This document shows positions 7,579-15,657 of a DNA stretch of 32,641 bases, piece by piece. The notes under the pieces are model-generated. The model saw only the letters and a program-made list of their open reading frames with translations. It was not told where the DNA came from and did not search any database. Origin of the DNA: Burkholderiales bacterium. Its GTDB lineage: Bacteria > Pseudomonadota > Gammaproteobacteria > Burkholderiales > Ga0077523. Made by a program: the position numbers and the translations under genes. Position 1 is the first letter of the stretch; every line of letters begins with the position of its first letter. The DNA is taken from the NCBI GenBank assembly GCA_019745565.1, contig JAIESW010000088.1, positions 1 through 32,641 on the forward strand, given 5' to 3'.

Positions 7579-9126
7579 TTACCCCACGATCCCAATATTC
7601 CAAGGCACGAACTCGTGATTCCCGAGGTCAAGCAACTCGCTCTTGCTCCTCTCTCCGGACGCAACGCGCAGCGTGTGCTCTAGGATCTTCTGCCCCATCT
7701 CGGGAATCGTCGCCGTGCCGTCGAGGATCTCGCCGCAGTTGATGTCCATGTCCTCTTCCAGCTTGCGGTACATGGGCGAGTTGGTCGCGAGCTTCACCGA
7801 CGGCACCGGCTTCGCGCCGAACATGGAACCGCGGCCGGTGGTGAACAGGATCACGTTGGCGCCGCCGGCGATCTGACCGGTCGCCGAACAGGGGTCGAAG
7901 CCCGGCGTGTCCATGAACACCAGGCCCTTCTGCGTGACCGGTTCGGCATAGCGATACACCTCCATCAGCGGACCGGTGCCGCCCTTCATCGAGGACCCGA
8001 GCGACTTCTCGAAGATGTTCGCGAGGCCGCCCGCCTGATTGCCCGGGCTCACCTTGCCGTTGATCTGCGTATCGCGGCCGACGGTGTACTCGTCCTTCCA
8101 CCAGCGGATGCGCTCGATCAGCTTCTCGCCTACTTCACGGCTGCGGGCGCGGCGCGTCAGCGTATGTTCGACACCATAGATCTCGGGCGTCTCCGACAGG
8201 ATCGCCGTGCCGCCGTGGCGCACCAGCAGATCCATCGCCGCTCCGAGCGCAGGGTTCGCGGTGATGGAAGAAAAGCCGTCCGATCCGCCGCACTGCAGGC
8301 CCACGGTGATGTGGCTCGCGGGCACGCGCGTGCGCTTGACCTTGTTCGCTTCCGGCAGCATTTCCTTTACCGCTGCGATGCCGGCTTCGATCGTCTTGCG
8401 GGTGCCACCGGTTTCCTGCATCACGAACGCACGCAGCCGATCGCTCTCGGTGAGTTTCTGATCCTGGAACAGCATGGAAAGCTGGTTGCGCTCGCAGCCC
8501 AGACCCACGATCAGACAGCCGGCGATGTTGGCGTGCCGCGCATAGCCGGCCAGCGTACGCCGCAGCAGGTCCATGGGTTCGCCCGTCGCTTCCATGCCGC
8601 AGCCGGTGCCGTGCGCGAAGGCCACCACCCCGTCCACGTTCGGATACTCCGCGAGGCGCTCGGGCGTGAACCATTCCGCGATCTTGTGCACCACCGTCGC
8701 GGAACAGTTCACCGACGATACGAGGCCGATGAAATTGCGCGTCGCGACCTGGCCGTTGGCGCGTACGATACCCATGAACGTCGCGCGCTCGTGCTCGGGG
8801 ACGAAATCGACCGGCCGGTAGTCCGCGCCGTACGCATAGTCGCGATCGAACTCGCGGAACTCCATGTTGTGCGAATGCACCAGCGTGCCGGGCGGAATAT
8901 CGGTCGCCGCGAAGCCGATCACCACGTTGTACTTGCGGATCGGTTCACCCTTCGCGATGGCACGCGCGGCGATCTTGTGCCCGGCCGGTACCTGGCTGCG
9001 GGAACGCAGGCCGTCGGGGCCGAGCGTCGCACCGATGGCAACGTCGGTGCGGGCCACCACGACGTTGTCGGTGGCGTGGAGGCGGATGGTGACGCCGGTG
9101 GCAGGCTTGTCGAGGATTTCGATCAT
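7579..9126 (-). CDS. UxaA/GarD-family sugar-acid dehydratase
   Basis: Metal-dependent dehydratase of the altronate/galactarate family, 515 aa, the full length for the two-part enzyme. An N-terminal SAF domain (residues about 1-95, IRLHATDNVVVARTDVAIG) precedes the UxaA catalytic part starting at FMGIVRANGQVATRN. Conserved-looking stretches are SSVNCSATV, HGTGCGM, GLGCERNQ, LQCGGSDGFSSITANPALG, ILSETPEIYG and GNQAGGLANIFEKSLG; several Cys residues may bind Fe. The substrate (altronate, galactarate or another aldarate) cannot be decided, and no sugar-acid transport or kinase gene is nearby. The start at ATG 9126 agrees with family length; no clear Shine-Dalgarno is seen. Confidence 0.85.
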   Translation of the reverse strand: MIEILDKPATGVTIRLHATDNVVVARTDVAIGATLGPDGLRSRSQVPAGHKIAARAIAKGEPIRKYNVVIGFAATDIPPGTLVHSHNMEFREFDRDYAYGADYRPVDFVPEHERATFMGIVRANGQVATRNFIGLVSSVNCSATVVHKIAEWFTPERLAEYPNVDGVVAFAHGTGCGMEATGEPMDLLRRTLAGYARHANIAGCLIVGLGCERNQLSMLFQDQKLTESDRLRAFVMQETGGTRKTIEAGIAAVKEMLPEANKVKRTRVPASHITVGLQCGGSDGFSSITANPALGAAMDLLVRHGGTAILSETPEIYGVEHTLTRRARSREVGEKLIERIRWWKDEYTVGRDTQINGKVSPGNQAGGLANIFEKSLGSSMKGGTGPLMEVYRYAEPVTQKGLVFMDTPGFDPCSATGQIAGGANVILFTTGRGSMFGAKPVPSVKLATNSPMYRKLEEDMDINCGEILDGTATIPEMGQKILEHTLRVASGERSKSELLDLGNHEFVPWNIGIVG

Positions 9127-9231
9127 GGCGAGGACGCAGGGCTGCGGTGAAGGCCGTCATTATCGCCGCAATCTCAACCGGGTACCCCGCCGCAAACGCA
9201 GGCTACCGATCGCGGACCGGCCACCGGGCAA

Positions 9232-10206
9232 TCACAACGTGAGGATCACGGCCCCCGCGGTCTTGCGTGCTTCCATGTCGCTCTGTGCGCGCCCGACGTC
9301 CGCGAAGGCGTACTCGTGGATCGCACCGGGTGTGATGACGCCCTTGGAAAGCGCATCGAACAGAGCGGCTGCCATCTCCTCGCGCCGCGTCCGATCGGCG
9401 AGGTAGTGGAACACGTTGGGCCGCGTCACGGAGTTGGATTTCTGGAACAGCAGCGCCATCGGGATCGGATCGACCGGCCCCGATGCCTGGCCGAAGTTGA
9501 CCATGTGACCGAGGCGCGCGAGGCAGGTCATCGAGCCCATGAAGGTGTCCTTGCCCACGGCGTCGTACGCCACATCCACACCCCGGCCGCCGGTGATGGC
9601 CTGCACGCGCTCGACGAAATCTTCCGTGCGGTACTGGATGACGTGATCGCACCCGTTCTCGCGCGCGATGCGGGCCTTCTCTTCGCTGCCTGCGGTACCG
9701 ATGACAGTGGCGCCGAGATGATGCGCCCATTGCGCCACCAGCCGCCCCACGCCGCCGGCGGCCGCATGCACCAGTATGGTCAGCCCGGGCACGATCCGGT
9801 GCGTGTGGAACACCAGCGCCTGCGCCGTCAACCCGCGCAGCAGCGTGGCCGCTGCAGTCCGGTCATCGACGCCGTCCGGAATACGAATCAACGTGTCGAC
9901 GTCTGCCAGCCGGCCTGCAGCATAGCTGCCGTAACTCGTAGTCAGGCACCCGACGCGGTCACCGACCTTGAACTGCGTCACCTGCGGCCCGACCACCTCG
10001 ACCGCACCGACCGCCTCGAGCCCGGGGATCCCCGGCAGCGGCAAGGTCTTGTAGAGACCGGTCCGCACATAGATGTCGTGAAAGTTCACGCCCACCGCGG
10101 TCTGGCGCAGCCGCACCTGGCCCGGGCCGGGATCACCGACCTCGACCTCTTCCACCTTCAGCACCTCGGGACCGCCGGGGATCCGCATCACGATCGCTTT
10201 TGGCAT
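9232..10206 (-). CDS. NADPH:quinone oxidoreductase, zinc-independent MDR family
   Basis: Cytosolic NADPH-dependent quinone reductase of the QorA (zeta-crystallin) group, 324 aa (E. coli QorA is 327). The GroES-like part shows GVNFHDIYVRTGLY and GLEAVGAVEVVG without the zinc-binding Cys residues of alcohol dehydrogenases. The Rossmann part begins LVHAAAGGVGRLVAQWA (AxxGxxG fingerprint), then VIGTAGSEEKA and DVAYDAVGK. Start ATG 10206 has a strong AGGAGG about 9 nt upstream. It sits 105 nt upstream of the dehydratase on the same strand and may be transcribed with it. The physiological quinone is not knowable from sequence. Confidence 0.9.
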   Translation of the reverse strand: MPKAIVMRIPGGPEVLKVEEVEVGDPGPGQVRLRQTAVGVNFHDIYVRTGLYKTLPLPGIPGLEAVGAVEVVGPQVTQFKVGDRVGCLTTSYGSYAAGRLADVDTLIRIPDGVDDRTAAATLLRGLTAQALVFHTHRIVPGLTILVHAAAGGVGRLVAQWAHHLGATVIGTAGSEEKARIARENGCDHVIQYRTEDFVERVQAITGGRGVDVAYDAVGKDTFMGSMTCLARLGHMVNFGQASGPVDPIPMALLFQKSNSVTRPNVFHYLADRTRREEMAAALFDALSKGVITPGAIHEYAFADVGRAQSDMEARKTAGAVILTL

Positions 10207-10766
10207 GCGCCTCTCCTCCTGATTGAGGGATGGGATTTTCCCATGAGGAAGCGATCGGTCCTATCGGGTGAGAGAGGGAACAACGCTCGGCTCTGATGGC
10301 AAGAGCAACCTCGGATTTCGCGTCGCGCGTTTCCCATTGGTAGTGGCTAGCGCCGCGCGGATGGCAATATCATTCCGAATTGCACGAGGTGCGTTTGGGA
10401 CGCCATAAATGGCACCAACTCTTTGAATACTGGGGTTCAGGACGCCACTGGCAGTACACGCAGCCCTTTGTCGCCTTATGAAGCGAAAAGATATGGACTC
10501 GACTTCACGTTGGCCCGTCCAGCGAAAAATAGGTGCCAACCTGTAATGAGACGTTCAGATTGCGGTAGCCCGCTTGAGGACGGAGTGTTCGCTCAGGCCT
10601 CAAGAATCTACTCGCACATCGATAGCTGGCGGCTTCTGTGGCGAGTGGCGGAGCTGTTGAAACTGTTCATAGTGGTGGTTCTGCCACTCGTCGTCTTGCT
10701 GTACGTCGCTGTCCCTGCGCTTCGACGGCAGTGGTGCCCTCGGTGTCGAAAGCCGGTCACTGATTC
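10207..10766. other. Lower-GC accessory strip, left part
   Basis: Base composition drops here: one hand-counted line, 10501-10560, is 50% GC, against about 65-70% in flanking genes. No gene is firmly supported. A frame at 10423-10770 is listed separately with low confidence. A 7-bp inverted repeat (GCTTGAGG near 10571 / CCTCAAG near 10599) is the only structure noticed. The left 100 nt probably hold the promoter of the quinone oxidoreductase gene. Confidence 0.4.
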
Positions 10767-10770
10767 GTGA
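10423..10770 (+). CDS. Hypothetical small membrane protein (doubtful)
   Basis: An open frame of 115 codons with one strong membrane segment (LLKLFIVVVLPLVVLLYVAVPAL, split by me as about residues 78-100) and a C-terminal CPRC pair that could be half of a zinc ribbon. I recognise no family. The N-terminal 40 residues look random; ATG 10546 (MRRSDCGS) is an alternative start. Codon use is less GC-biased than in the neighbours. It could be a real accessory gene or a decayed one. Confidence 0.25.
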   Translation: MNTGVQDATGSTRSPLSPYEAKRYGLDFTLARPAKNRCQPVMRRSDCGSPLEDGVFAQASRIYSHIDSWRLLWRVAELLKLFIVVVLPLVVLLYVAVPALRRQWCPRCRKPVTDS

Positions 10771-10790
10771 TTGCTCCCTATTCCGGGAAC

Positions 10791-10880
10791 GTATTCGAGT
10801 TCCACTTGGAAGGATTGAAGGAGGATGGGCAACCTATTGCTCCGCCATCGTCTTCCAGAGAACTGGTGGAGGTCGCGGCC
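10791..10880 (+). pseudogene. hicB antitoxin remnant (3' part only)
   Basis: In frame with GTG 10767, the residues VFEFHLEGLKEDGQPI and PPSSSRELVEVAA closely match the conserved C-terminal half of HicB antitoxins (family pattern xIEFHLEGLREDGxPIPxPSS...VEV). The N-terminal HicB fold and any hicA partner are missing directly upstream, and the frame runs on past the normal HicB end without recognisable content. I read it as a decayed fragment of a hicAB module. Confidence 0.6.
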
Positions 10881-10989
10881 CGAGCCGCCTCGCGAGCGGA
10901 CACGGACAACGGCGTGGCCTCTACGCTCGGCGTTCCGTCGCGCGCCTCTCACCTGGTGCATTGGGCTTCGAACCAGGACGGGAACGGTT

Positions 10990-11508
10990 GTGCTTAGAGC
11001 TACGCAGAAGGTGCTGAAGCTGCTACCTGAGCCGTTCGGCGGCGCAGCGCCTTCCGACGCTGCGCTTGGAGACTGGTATGTGAATCGTATTGTGATTGAC
11101 CGGCAGCCCTTGCTGCTGCTCGTGAGTTCGACCTCCCGTCTTGCCATTGTGACAATGGCGCGAGACGTGCGAGCACTACCGAATCGCCTGGGCACTCTTG
11201 TTGGCGAACGTATTCGTCGTCTCATGGTTGCTCCAGCAGCCGTGGCCTTGGAGGTCGAAGCCACCACCGCTGTGACCGTTGGTAAAACCATCGATCGCTC
11301 GGTGACTGGACAGATGGTCGATTTTGCAAAGGCCATTCCATACTACCTTCCAGAAGGTCACTGGAATGAAGATGACTTGAAGCTCGTGGAAGACAAGTTG
11401 GCGGAAACGCCGTGCCTAGCAAGCGGCCCCTACAAAGGTGTCATTTTCCCGCGGGAGAAGGCGATGCAGCTCTTGGAGGCCAAATGGCGTGCGAGCGTCC
11501 GGCGTTAG
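10990..11508 (+). CDS. DUF6933-like hypothetical protein
   Basis: About 172 aa from GTG 10990 (VLRATQKVLKLL). The pattern of an N-terminal LRATQKVLK, then GDWYVNRIVIDRQPLLLLVS and STSRLAIVTMARDVRALP fits my memory of DUF6933 proteins, which have no established function. The frame is open upstream to 10825, but that part is low-information and lacks the family opening. No signal peptide or membrane helix is evident; the C-terminus (LYEAKW-like MQLLEAKWRASVRR) is charged. GC is lower than in flanking genes and no functional partner is adjacent, suggesting a transferred gene. Its TAG stop lies inside GTTAGGT. Confidence 0.55.
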   Translation: MLRATQKVLKLLPEPFGGAAPSDAALGDWYVNRIVIDRQPLLLLVSSTSRLAIVTMARDVRALPNRLGTLVGERIRRLMVAPAAVALEVEATTAVTVGKTIDRSVTGQMVDFAKAIPYYLPEGHWNEDDLKLVEDKLAETPCLASGPYKGVIFPREKAMQLLEAKWRASVRR

Positions 11509-11573
11509 GTTCGCAGTGATCCAACCATGCCTTCCACCAGATCGGCGCAAGCCAGGCCCGCAAGGTTGAAGTA

Positions 11574-11756
11574 GTGCTCCGACCCTTGCCCGAGATCCCA
11601 GGCGTCAATCACTTGGATACCGTCCGGGCTCTTGAGAAGGCGAGATTCTCAGTGGTTCGCCAGGGGCTACGACGCGGCCTGTTCTCGGCAGTCTCTGGCT
11701 CGGTCCAAGCAACGAGCAATCCAGCGCGATCTGCCGCTGACTTTCTCGATCAATGA
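11574..11756 (+). pseudogene. Truncated hicA toxin gene
   Basis: From GTG 11574 the first 31 residues carry LPEIPGVNHLDTVRALEK and FSVVRQG, the N-terminal half of HicA (YcfA) mRNA interferases. Normally KH(I/V)VM...IPRHxP with the catalytic His follows; here the frame passes directly into unrelated sequence (LRRGLFSAVSG) and stops at 11756. The active-site His region is absent, so no toxin activity is expected. No hicB follows. Homology ends at about 11666; the remaining bases up to the SDR stop hold nothing I recognise. Confidence 0.6.
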
Positions 11757-12499
11757 AACACCCTCCCAGCATCGATCGCCAGCGTCTGCCCCGTGATGCT
11801 GTCGGTGCGACATAGCTCCACCACCTGCGCGGCGATGTCGTCCTTGTCGGCGGCCCTCTTGAGCAGGGATGATTCGCGGGATCGTTGCTGATACGCAGGA
11901 TCCAGGTTCGACGTCGCCCGCGTGCCTTCGATGTAACCCGGCGCGATGCAGTTGACCAGCACGTGCGGCGCCAGGGCCACCGCCATGCACTTGGTCAGAT
12001 GGATCAGTCCGGCCTTCGAGACGGCATAGGCTATCGATGACCCCGTCGGCGCCAACCCTGCGACCGACGAGATGTTCACGATCCGCCCGCTTTCCTGGCT
12101 CCGCATGATCGGAGCGACCGCCTTGATGCACAGCATCGGTCCCGTGAGATTGGTGGAGAGGATCTTCTGCCACTCCTCGAAGGTGAGCGCATCCAGATCG
12201 GGATAGGGGATCCATTTGTTGTACGCGGCGTCGTTGATCAGGATGTCGATGCGACCGAACCGGCGCGCCACTTCACCCATCAGCGTCTGCACCGCCGCGG
12301 GATCGGTCACGTCGCACCCGATGGCCTCGCTCTGCACGCCGAGCTGTCGGAGTTCACCGGCAACCACCTCGGCGGGTTCGCGGCTGCGAGCGTAGATGAC
12401 CGCAACGTCGCAGCCCGCGCGCGCCAGCGCGTGGCAGATCCTGCTGCCGAGCCCGCCGTTGCCGCCGGTCACCAGCGCAACCTTGCCCTTGAGTTCCAT
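11750..12499 (-). CDS. SDR-family oxidoreductase (FabG-like)
   Basis: NAD(P)-dependent short-chain dehydrogenase, 249 aa, the classical length. Motifs: TGGNGGLG (TGxxxGxG cofactor loop, residues 11-18), CDVTD after strand 3, NDAAYN in place of the usual NNAG, catalytic Ser in NISSVAG and YAVSK (YxxxK). A C-terminal GQTLAIDAGRVFH replaces the common DGG. The Asn-Asp substitution in NNAG is mild and may be tolerated. It lies 25 nt downstream of the RND transporter stop on the same strand, so read-through from the efflux operon is possible, though the substrate is unknown. Confidence 0.85.
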   Translation of the reverse strand: MELKGKVALVTGGNGGLGSRICHALARAGCDVAVIYARSREPAEVVAGELRQLGVQSEAIGCDVTDPAAVQTLMGEVARRFGRIDILINDAAYNKWIPYPDLDALTFEEWQKILSTNLTGPMLCIKAVAPIMRSQESGRIVNISSVAGLAPTGSSIAYAVSKAGLIHLTKCMAVALAPHVLVNCIAPGYIEGTRATSNLDPAYQQRSRESSLLKRAADKDDIAAQVVELCRTDSITGQTLAIDAGRVFH

Positions 12500-12524
12500 G
12501 TCGTGCCTCCGATCTCGCTCGTCG

Positions 12525-15500
12525 TTATCGTGTTGCCGCTTCCGGGATCTCCACGCGCTCGAATCTGCCGAAGTGCAGCAACACTGTCGGCAGGATCAAC
12601 AGATTGAGCACCGTGGACGTGATGAGGCCGCCGACGATGATGGTCGCCATGGGTCCCTCGATCTCGCGGCCCGGCTGGCCCGAGCCCAGCGCCAGAGGCA
12701 ACAGACCCAGCGACGTGACCAGCGCCGTCATCAGGATCGAAGGCAGTCGCTCCGCGGCACCGCGCAGCATGGTGTCCAGATTCCACGGCGCGCCCTCCTC
12801 CTGCACCAGATACTGGTAGTGCGACACGAGCATGATGGAATTGCGCAACGTGATACCGAACAAGGTGACGAAGCCCACGAGGGAGCCGAGCGTCATCCAG
12901 CCTCCACCGGAAAGCACCGCCACTACACCACCCACCAGCGCGAACGGCAGGTTGAGGAAGGTGATGCCAAGATTGCGCAGGTTGTTGAATGCGAGATAGA
13001 GCAGCACGAACACGCCGAAGCCGGCCAGCAGCGAGTGGAAGACCAGGCGTTCGCGCGCCTCGATCGACGCTTCGGCCTCGCCCGAGATCACGAGGTAGTT
13101 GCCCTCGGACAGCTTCACGCGCTGCGCGATGGCGCGCTTCACGTCGGCCGAGAAGTCGTCGAGGTCGCGGTCGTCGATGTTGGCCGTGACGGTCTGGATG
13201 CGTTTGCCGCCCTGATGCAGGATCTTGTAGCGCCCGGATCCCATCGACACGTCGGCGACGTCGCGCAGGCGCACGAGCGTTCCGCTGGGCGCACGCAGAG
13301 GCAGCATCTCGATCTGCGCGGGTGCACGCCGTTCACCCGGCGTCAGCACCACGACGACGTCGATGACGCGATTGCCCTGCTGCACCTGGCCGACACGGGT
13401 TCCCTCGAAAGCAGTCTGCACGGCATCCAGCACCTGCCGCGGCGTGAACCCCAGCGCCGCGAGCCGTTCGTGACGCAGCCGCACCGTGAGCTGCGGTGAC
13501 CCGGCCGGCGCCTGCACCTGGATGTCGCGCGCGCCCTTCACCGACGCGATGGCCGCGGCCACCTCCTGCGCATCCTGATCGAGCAGGTCCAGGTCGGCGC
13601 CGAACAGGTTCACCACCATGGCCGCAGGGAAACCCGAGATGGTCTCCTCGATGCGCTCGGTGAGGAAGGTGTTCACCGAGAACGTCACGCCCGGGAACGC
13701 GCCGCGTTCGCCTTCGAGGATGCCGCGGATCTCGCGCAGGATGCGCGCCTGCTCCGAGCCTTCGACCGCGCCCACTTCCACCTCGAACTCGCTGTAGTGG
13801 GGGCCGAACGTGTCGGCGCCATTCTGCGAGCGTCCGACCCACTGGGCGACCGACTTCACGCCCTTCACTTCGCGCAGCGCGCGCGTGAGCTGGGTGCCGA
13901 TGCGCAGCGTCTCCTCCTCCGAGGTTCCCGGCACCGCCGTCATGTGGATCACGTAGTGCCCTTCCTTCAGCGACGGGATGAACTCGCCGGAGAAGAGCGG
14001 GATGGCGGCCAGCCCCAGGGCGATGATGCCGCTCGCCAGCGCCAGCACACGGCCCGGGTGCCGTTCGATCCGCCGCAGCAGCCCGACGTAGCCGGGCTTG
14101 ATCCTGCGCACGAAGGGCGGGTCTTCGGCCTTCAACAAACCGCGCGTGAGCAGCAGATAGCACAGCGCCGGGGTGAGCGTCATCGCGACCACCAGCGACA
14201 CCAGGATCGCGAGGATGTACGCAAGGCCCAGCGGCGAGAAGAGTTTGCCGCCGACCCCGCCGAAGGTGAGCAAGGGGACGAACACCAGCGCGACGATGAA
14301 GGTCGCGAACACGACGGAACCGCGCACCTCGACCGAAGCGCTCAACGCCACTTCCGCATCGGTCAGCGGATTTCCCGCCGCGCGGTTCTCCCGCAGGCGG
14401 CGGAAGATGTTCTCCGTGTCGATGATGGCGTCGTCCACCACCTCGCCCAGCGCGATGGCGAGGCCGCCCAGCACCATGATGTTGAGCGGCTCGCCGAGCA
14501 GGGTCAGCACCAGCACGGCACCCAGCAGGGACACCGGAATTGCGGTGGTGCAGATGAATGCCGTGCGCGCGTTGAACAGAAACAGGAACAGCACGACGAT
14601 CACCAGCGTCGAACCGACGAGAATGTCGAAGCGCACGTTGCGCACCGCCGTCTCGATGAAGTTGGCGGGGCGGAACAGCTTGTCGTACAGCGTGACGTGT
14701 TCGCGCTCGAGCAGCGGATCGAGCTCTCGCAACGCCCGTTCGAGATCGCGCGAAACCGCCAGGGTGTTGGACCCCAGCTGGCCCTGTACCATGAGGAACA
14801 CACCGGGAGTGCCGTCGATCTCGGCCGCGCTGATGGGTGCGGCGTATCCCTCGACGACATCGGCCACGTCGGACAGGCGCAGCACCTGGGCGCCGGATTC
14901 GCGCAGCAGCACTTGGCCTAGCTGTTCGGGGCCCATGGGCTGGCCTTCGGTGACGATGGCGATGCGCTGGTTCGGCCCCGGGATGAATCCGGCCGAAACC
15001 ACACCGGTCGCGCTCCGTGCCGCGAGCGCGACTTCGTCGATGGAAAGACCAAAGCGCAGCAGCCGCTTCGGGTCCACCTGGATCTGCCATTCCCGCACGC
15101 GGCCGCCGAAGACGTTGACCTCGGCAACACCCTTCACCGACATCAGGTGCGGGCGCACGACCGCATCGGCGAGGCTGCGCAGCTCCGTGGCCGAGCGTTC
15201 CTTCGACGTGAGTCCCACGCCCAGCACCGTGCTGGCCGACGACGTGAGCGGCGTGATGGCCGGTGCGGCAACACCCACCGGCATGCGATTGGCGAGCGCC
15301 CCGATGCGCTCCGCCACCACCTGGCGATTGCGGTAGATGTCGGAGCCATCTTCGAACAGGGCGGTGACGACCGACAGCCCGGGGATGGACTGCGAGCGCA
15401 GGACCTCGACGCCCGCGGCGCCGAGCAGGGCATTCTCGATGTGCTGCGTGACCTGGGTCTCGACCAGTTCCGCGGACAGGCCCGGAGCTTCGGTCTGAAC

Positions 15501-15644
15501 CACGACCTGCGTGGGCGAGAACTCGGGGAACACGTCCACCCGCGCCCGCTGCAAGGTGAAGATGCCGTACGCGATCAGCATCAACGCAAGCGCCACCACC
15601 ACACCGGGAAAGCGGACCGAGAAGCGGACGATGGCGGTGATCAT
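12525..15644 (-). CDS. HME-RND efflux transporter (CzcA/CusA superfamily)
   Basis: Inner-membrane proton-driven efflux subunit, 1039 aa, the normal HME-RND length with 12 helices and two large periplasmic loops. The N-terminus (IVRFSVRFPGVVV) and VDVFPEFSPTQVVVQTEAPG are typical of the heavy-metal subfamily. The TM4 proton-relay region reads GEVVDDAIIDTEN (residues 400-412): D404 and E411 match CzcA D408/E415, while the CzcA D402 position is Ala, as in CusA. Extra acids E401, D405 and D409 are unusual. The three periplasmic Met residues used by CusA for Cu/Ag are not evident by eye (a Phe follows Gly where CusA has the last Met). Metal specificity is therefore open. The ATG lies 13 nt after the adaptor stop, third gene of the pump. 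Confidence 0.9.
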   Translation of the reverse strand: MITAIVRFSVRFPGVVVALALMLIAYGIFTLQRARVDVFPEFSPTQVVVQTEAPGLSAELVETQVTQHIENALLGAAGVEVLRSQSIPGLSVVTALFEDGSDIYRNRQVVAERIGALANRMPVGVAAPAITPLTSSASTVLGVGLTSKERSATELRSLADAVVRPHLMSVKGVAEVNVFGGRVREWQIQVDPKRLLRFGLSIDEVALAARSATGVVSAGFIPGPNQRIAIVTEGQPMGPEQLGQVLLRESGAQVLRLSDVADVVEGYAAPISAAEIDGTPGVFLMVQGQLGSNTLAVSRDLERALRELDPLLEREHVTLYDKLFRPANFIETAVRNVRFDILVGSTLVIVVLFLFLFNARTAFICTTAIPVSLLGAVLVLTLLGEPLNIMVLGGLAIALGEVVDDAIIDTENIFRRLRENRAAGNPLTDAEVALSASVEVRGSVVFATFIVALVFVPLLTFGGVGGKLFSPLGLAYILAILVSLVVAMTLTPALCYLLLTRGLLKAEDPPFVRRIKPGYVGLLRRIERHPGRVLALASGIIALGLAAIPLFSGEFIPSLKEGHYVIHMTAVPGTSEEETLRIGTQLTRALREVKGVKSVAQWVGRSQNGADTFGPHYSEFEVEVGAVEGSEQARILREIRGILEGERGAFPGVTFSVNTFLTERIEETISGFPAAMVVNLFGADLDLLDQDAQEVAAAIASVKGARDIQVQAPAGSPQLTVRLRHERLAALGFTPRQVLDAVQTAFEGTRVGQVQQGNRVIDVVVVLTPGERRAPAQIEMLPLRAPSGTLVRLRDVADVSMGSGRYKILHQGGKRIQTVTANIDDRDLDDFSADVKRAIAQRVKLSEGNYLVISGEAEASIEARERLVFHSLLAGFGVFVLLYLAFNNLRNLGITFLNLPFALVGGVVAVLSGGGWMTLGSLVGFVTLFGITLRNSIMLVSHYQYLVQEEGAPWNLDTMLRGAAERLPSILMTALVTSLGLLPLALGSGQPGREIEGPMATIIVGGLITSTVLNLLILPTVLLHFGRFERVEIPEAATR

Positions 15645-15657
15645 GGACGGACAGCCG

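Noticed and set aside
10261..10539. A minus-strand frame of 92 codons in the low-GC strip
   Set aside because: No recognisable domain, no Shine-Dalgarno, and no support from neighbours.
10207..11749. Integron cassette array, suggested by small accessory genes and GTTAGGT at the DUF6933-like stop (11504-11510) with ATCCAAC at 11519-11525
   Set aside because: The two boxes are in the wrong order and too close to form an attC site, no second attC was found, and no integrase gene is present.
11570..11756. Intact HicA toxin of 60 aa
   Set aside because: Similarity stops after about 31 residues and the catalytic histidine region is missing.
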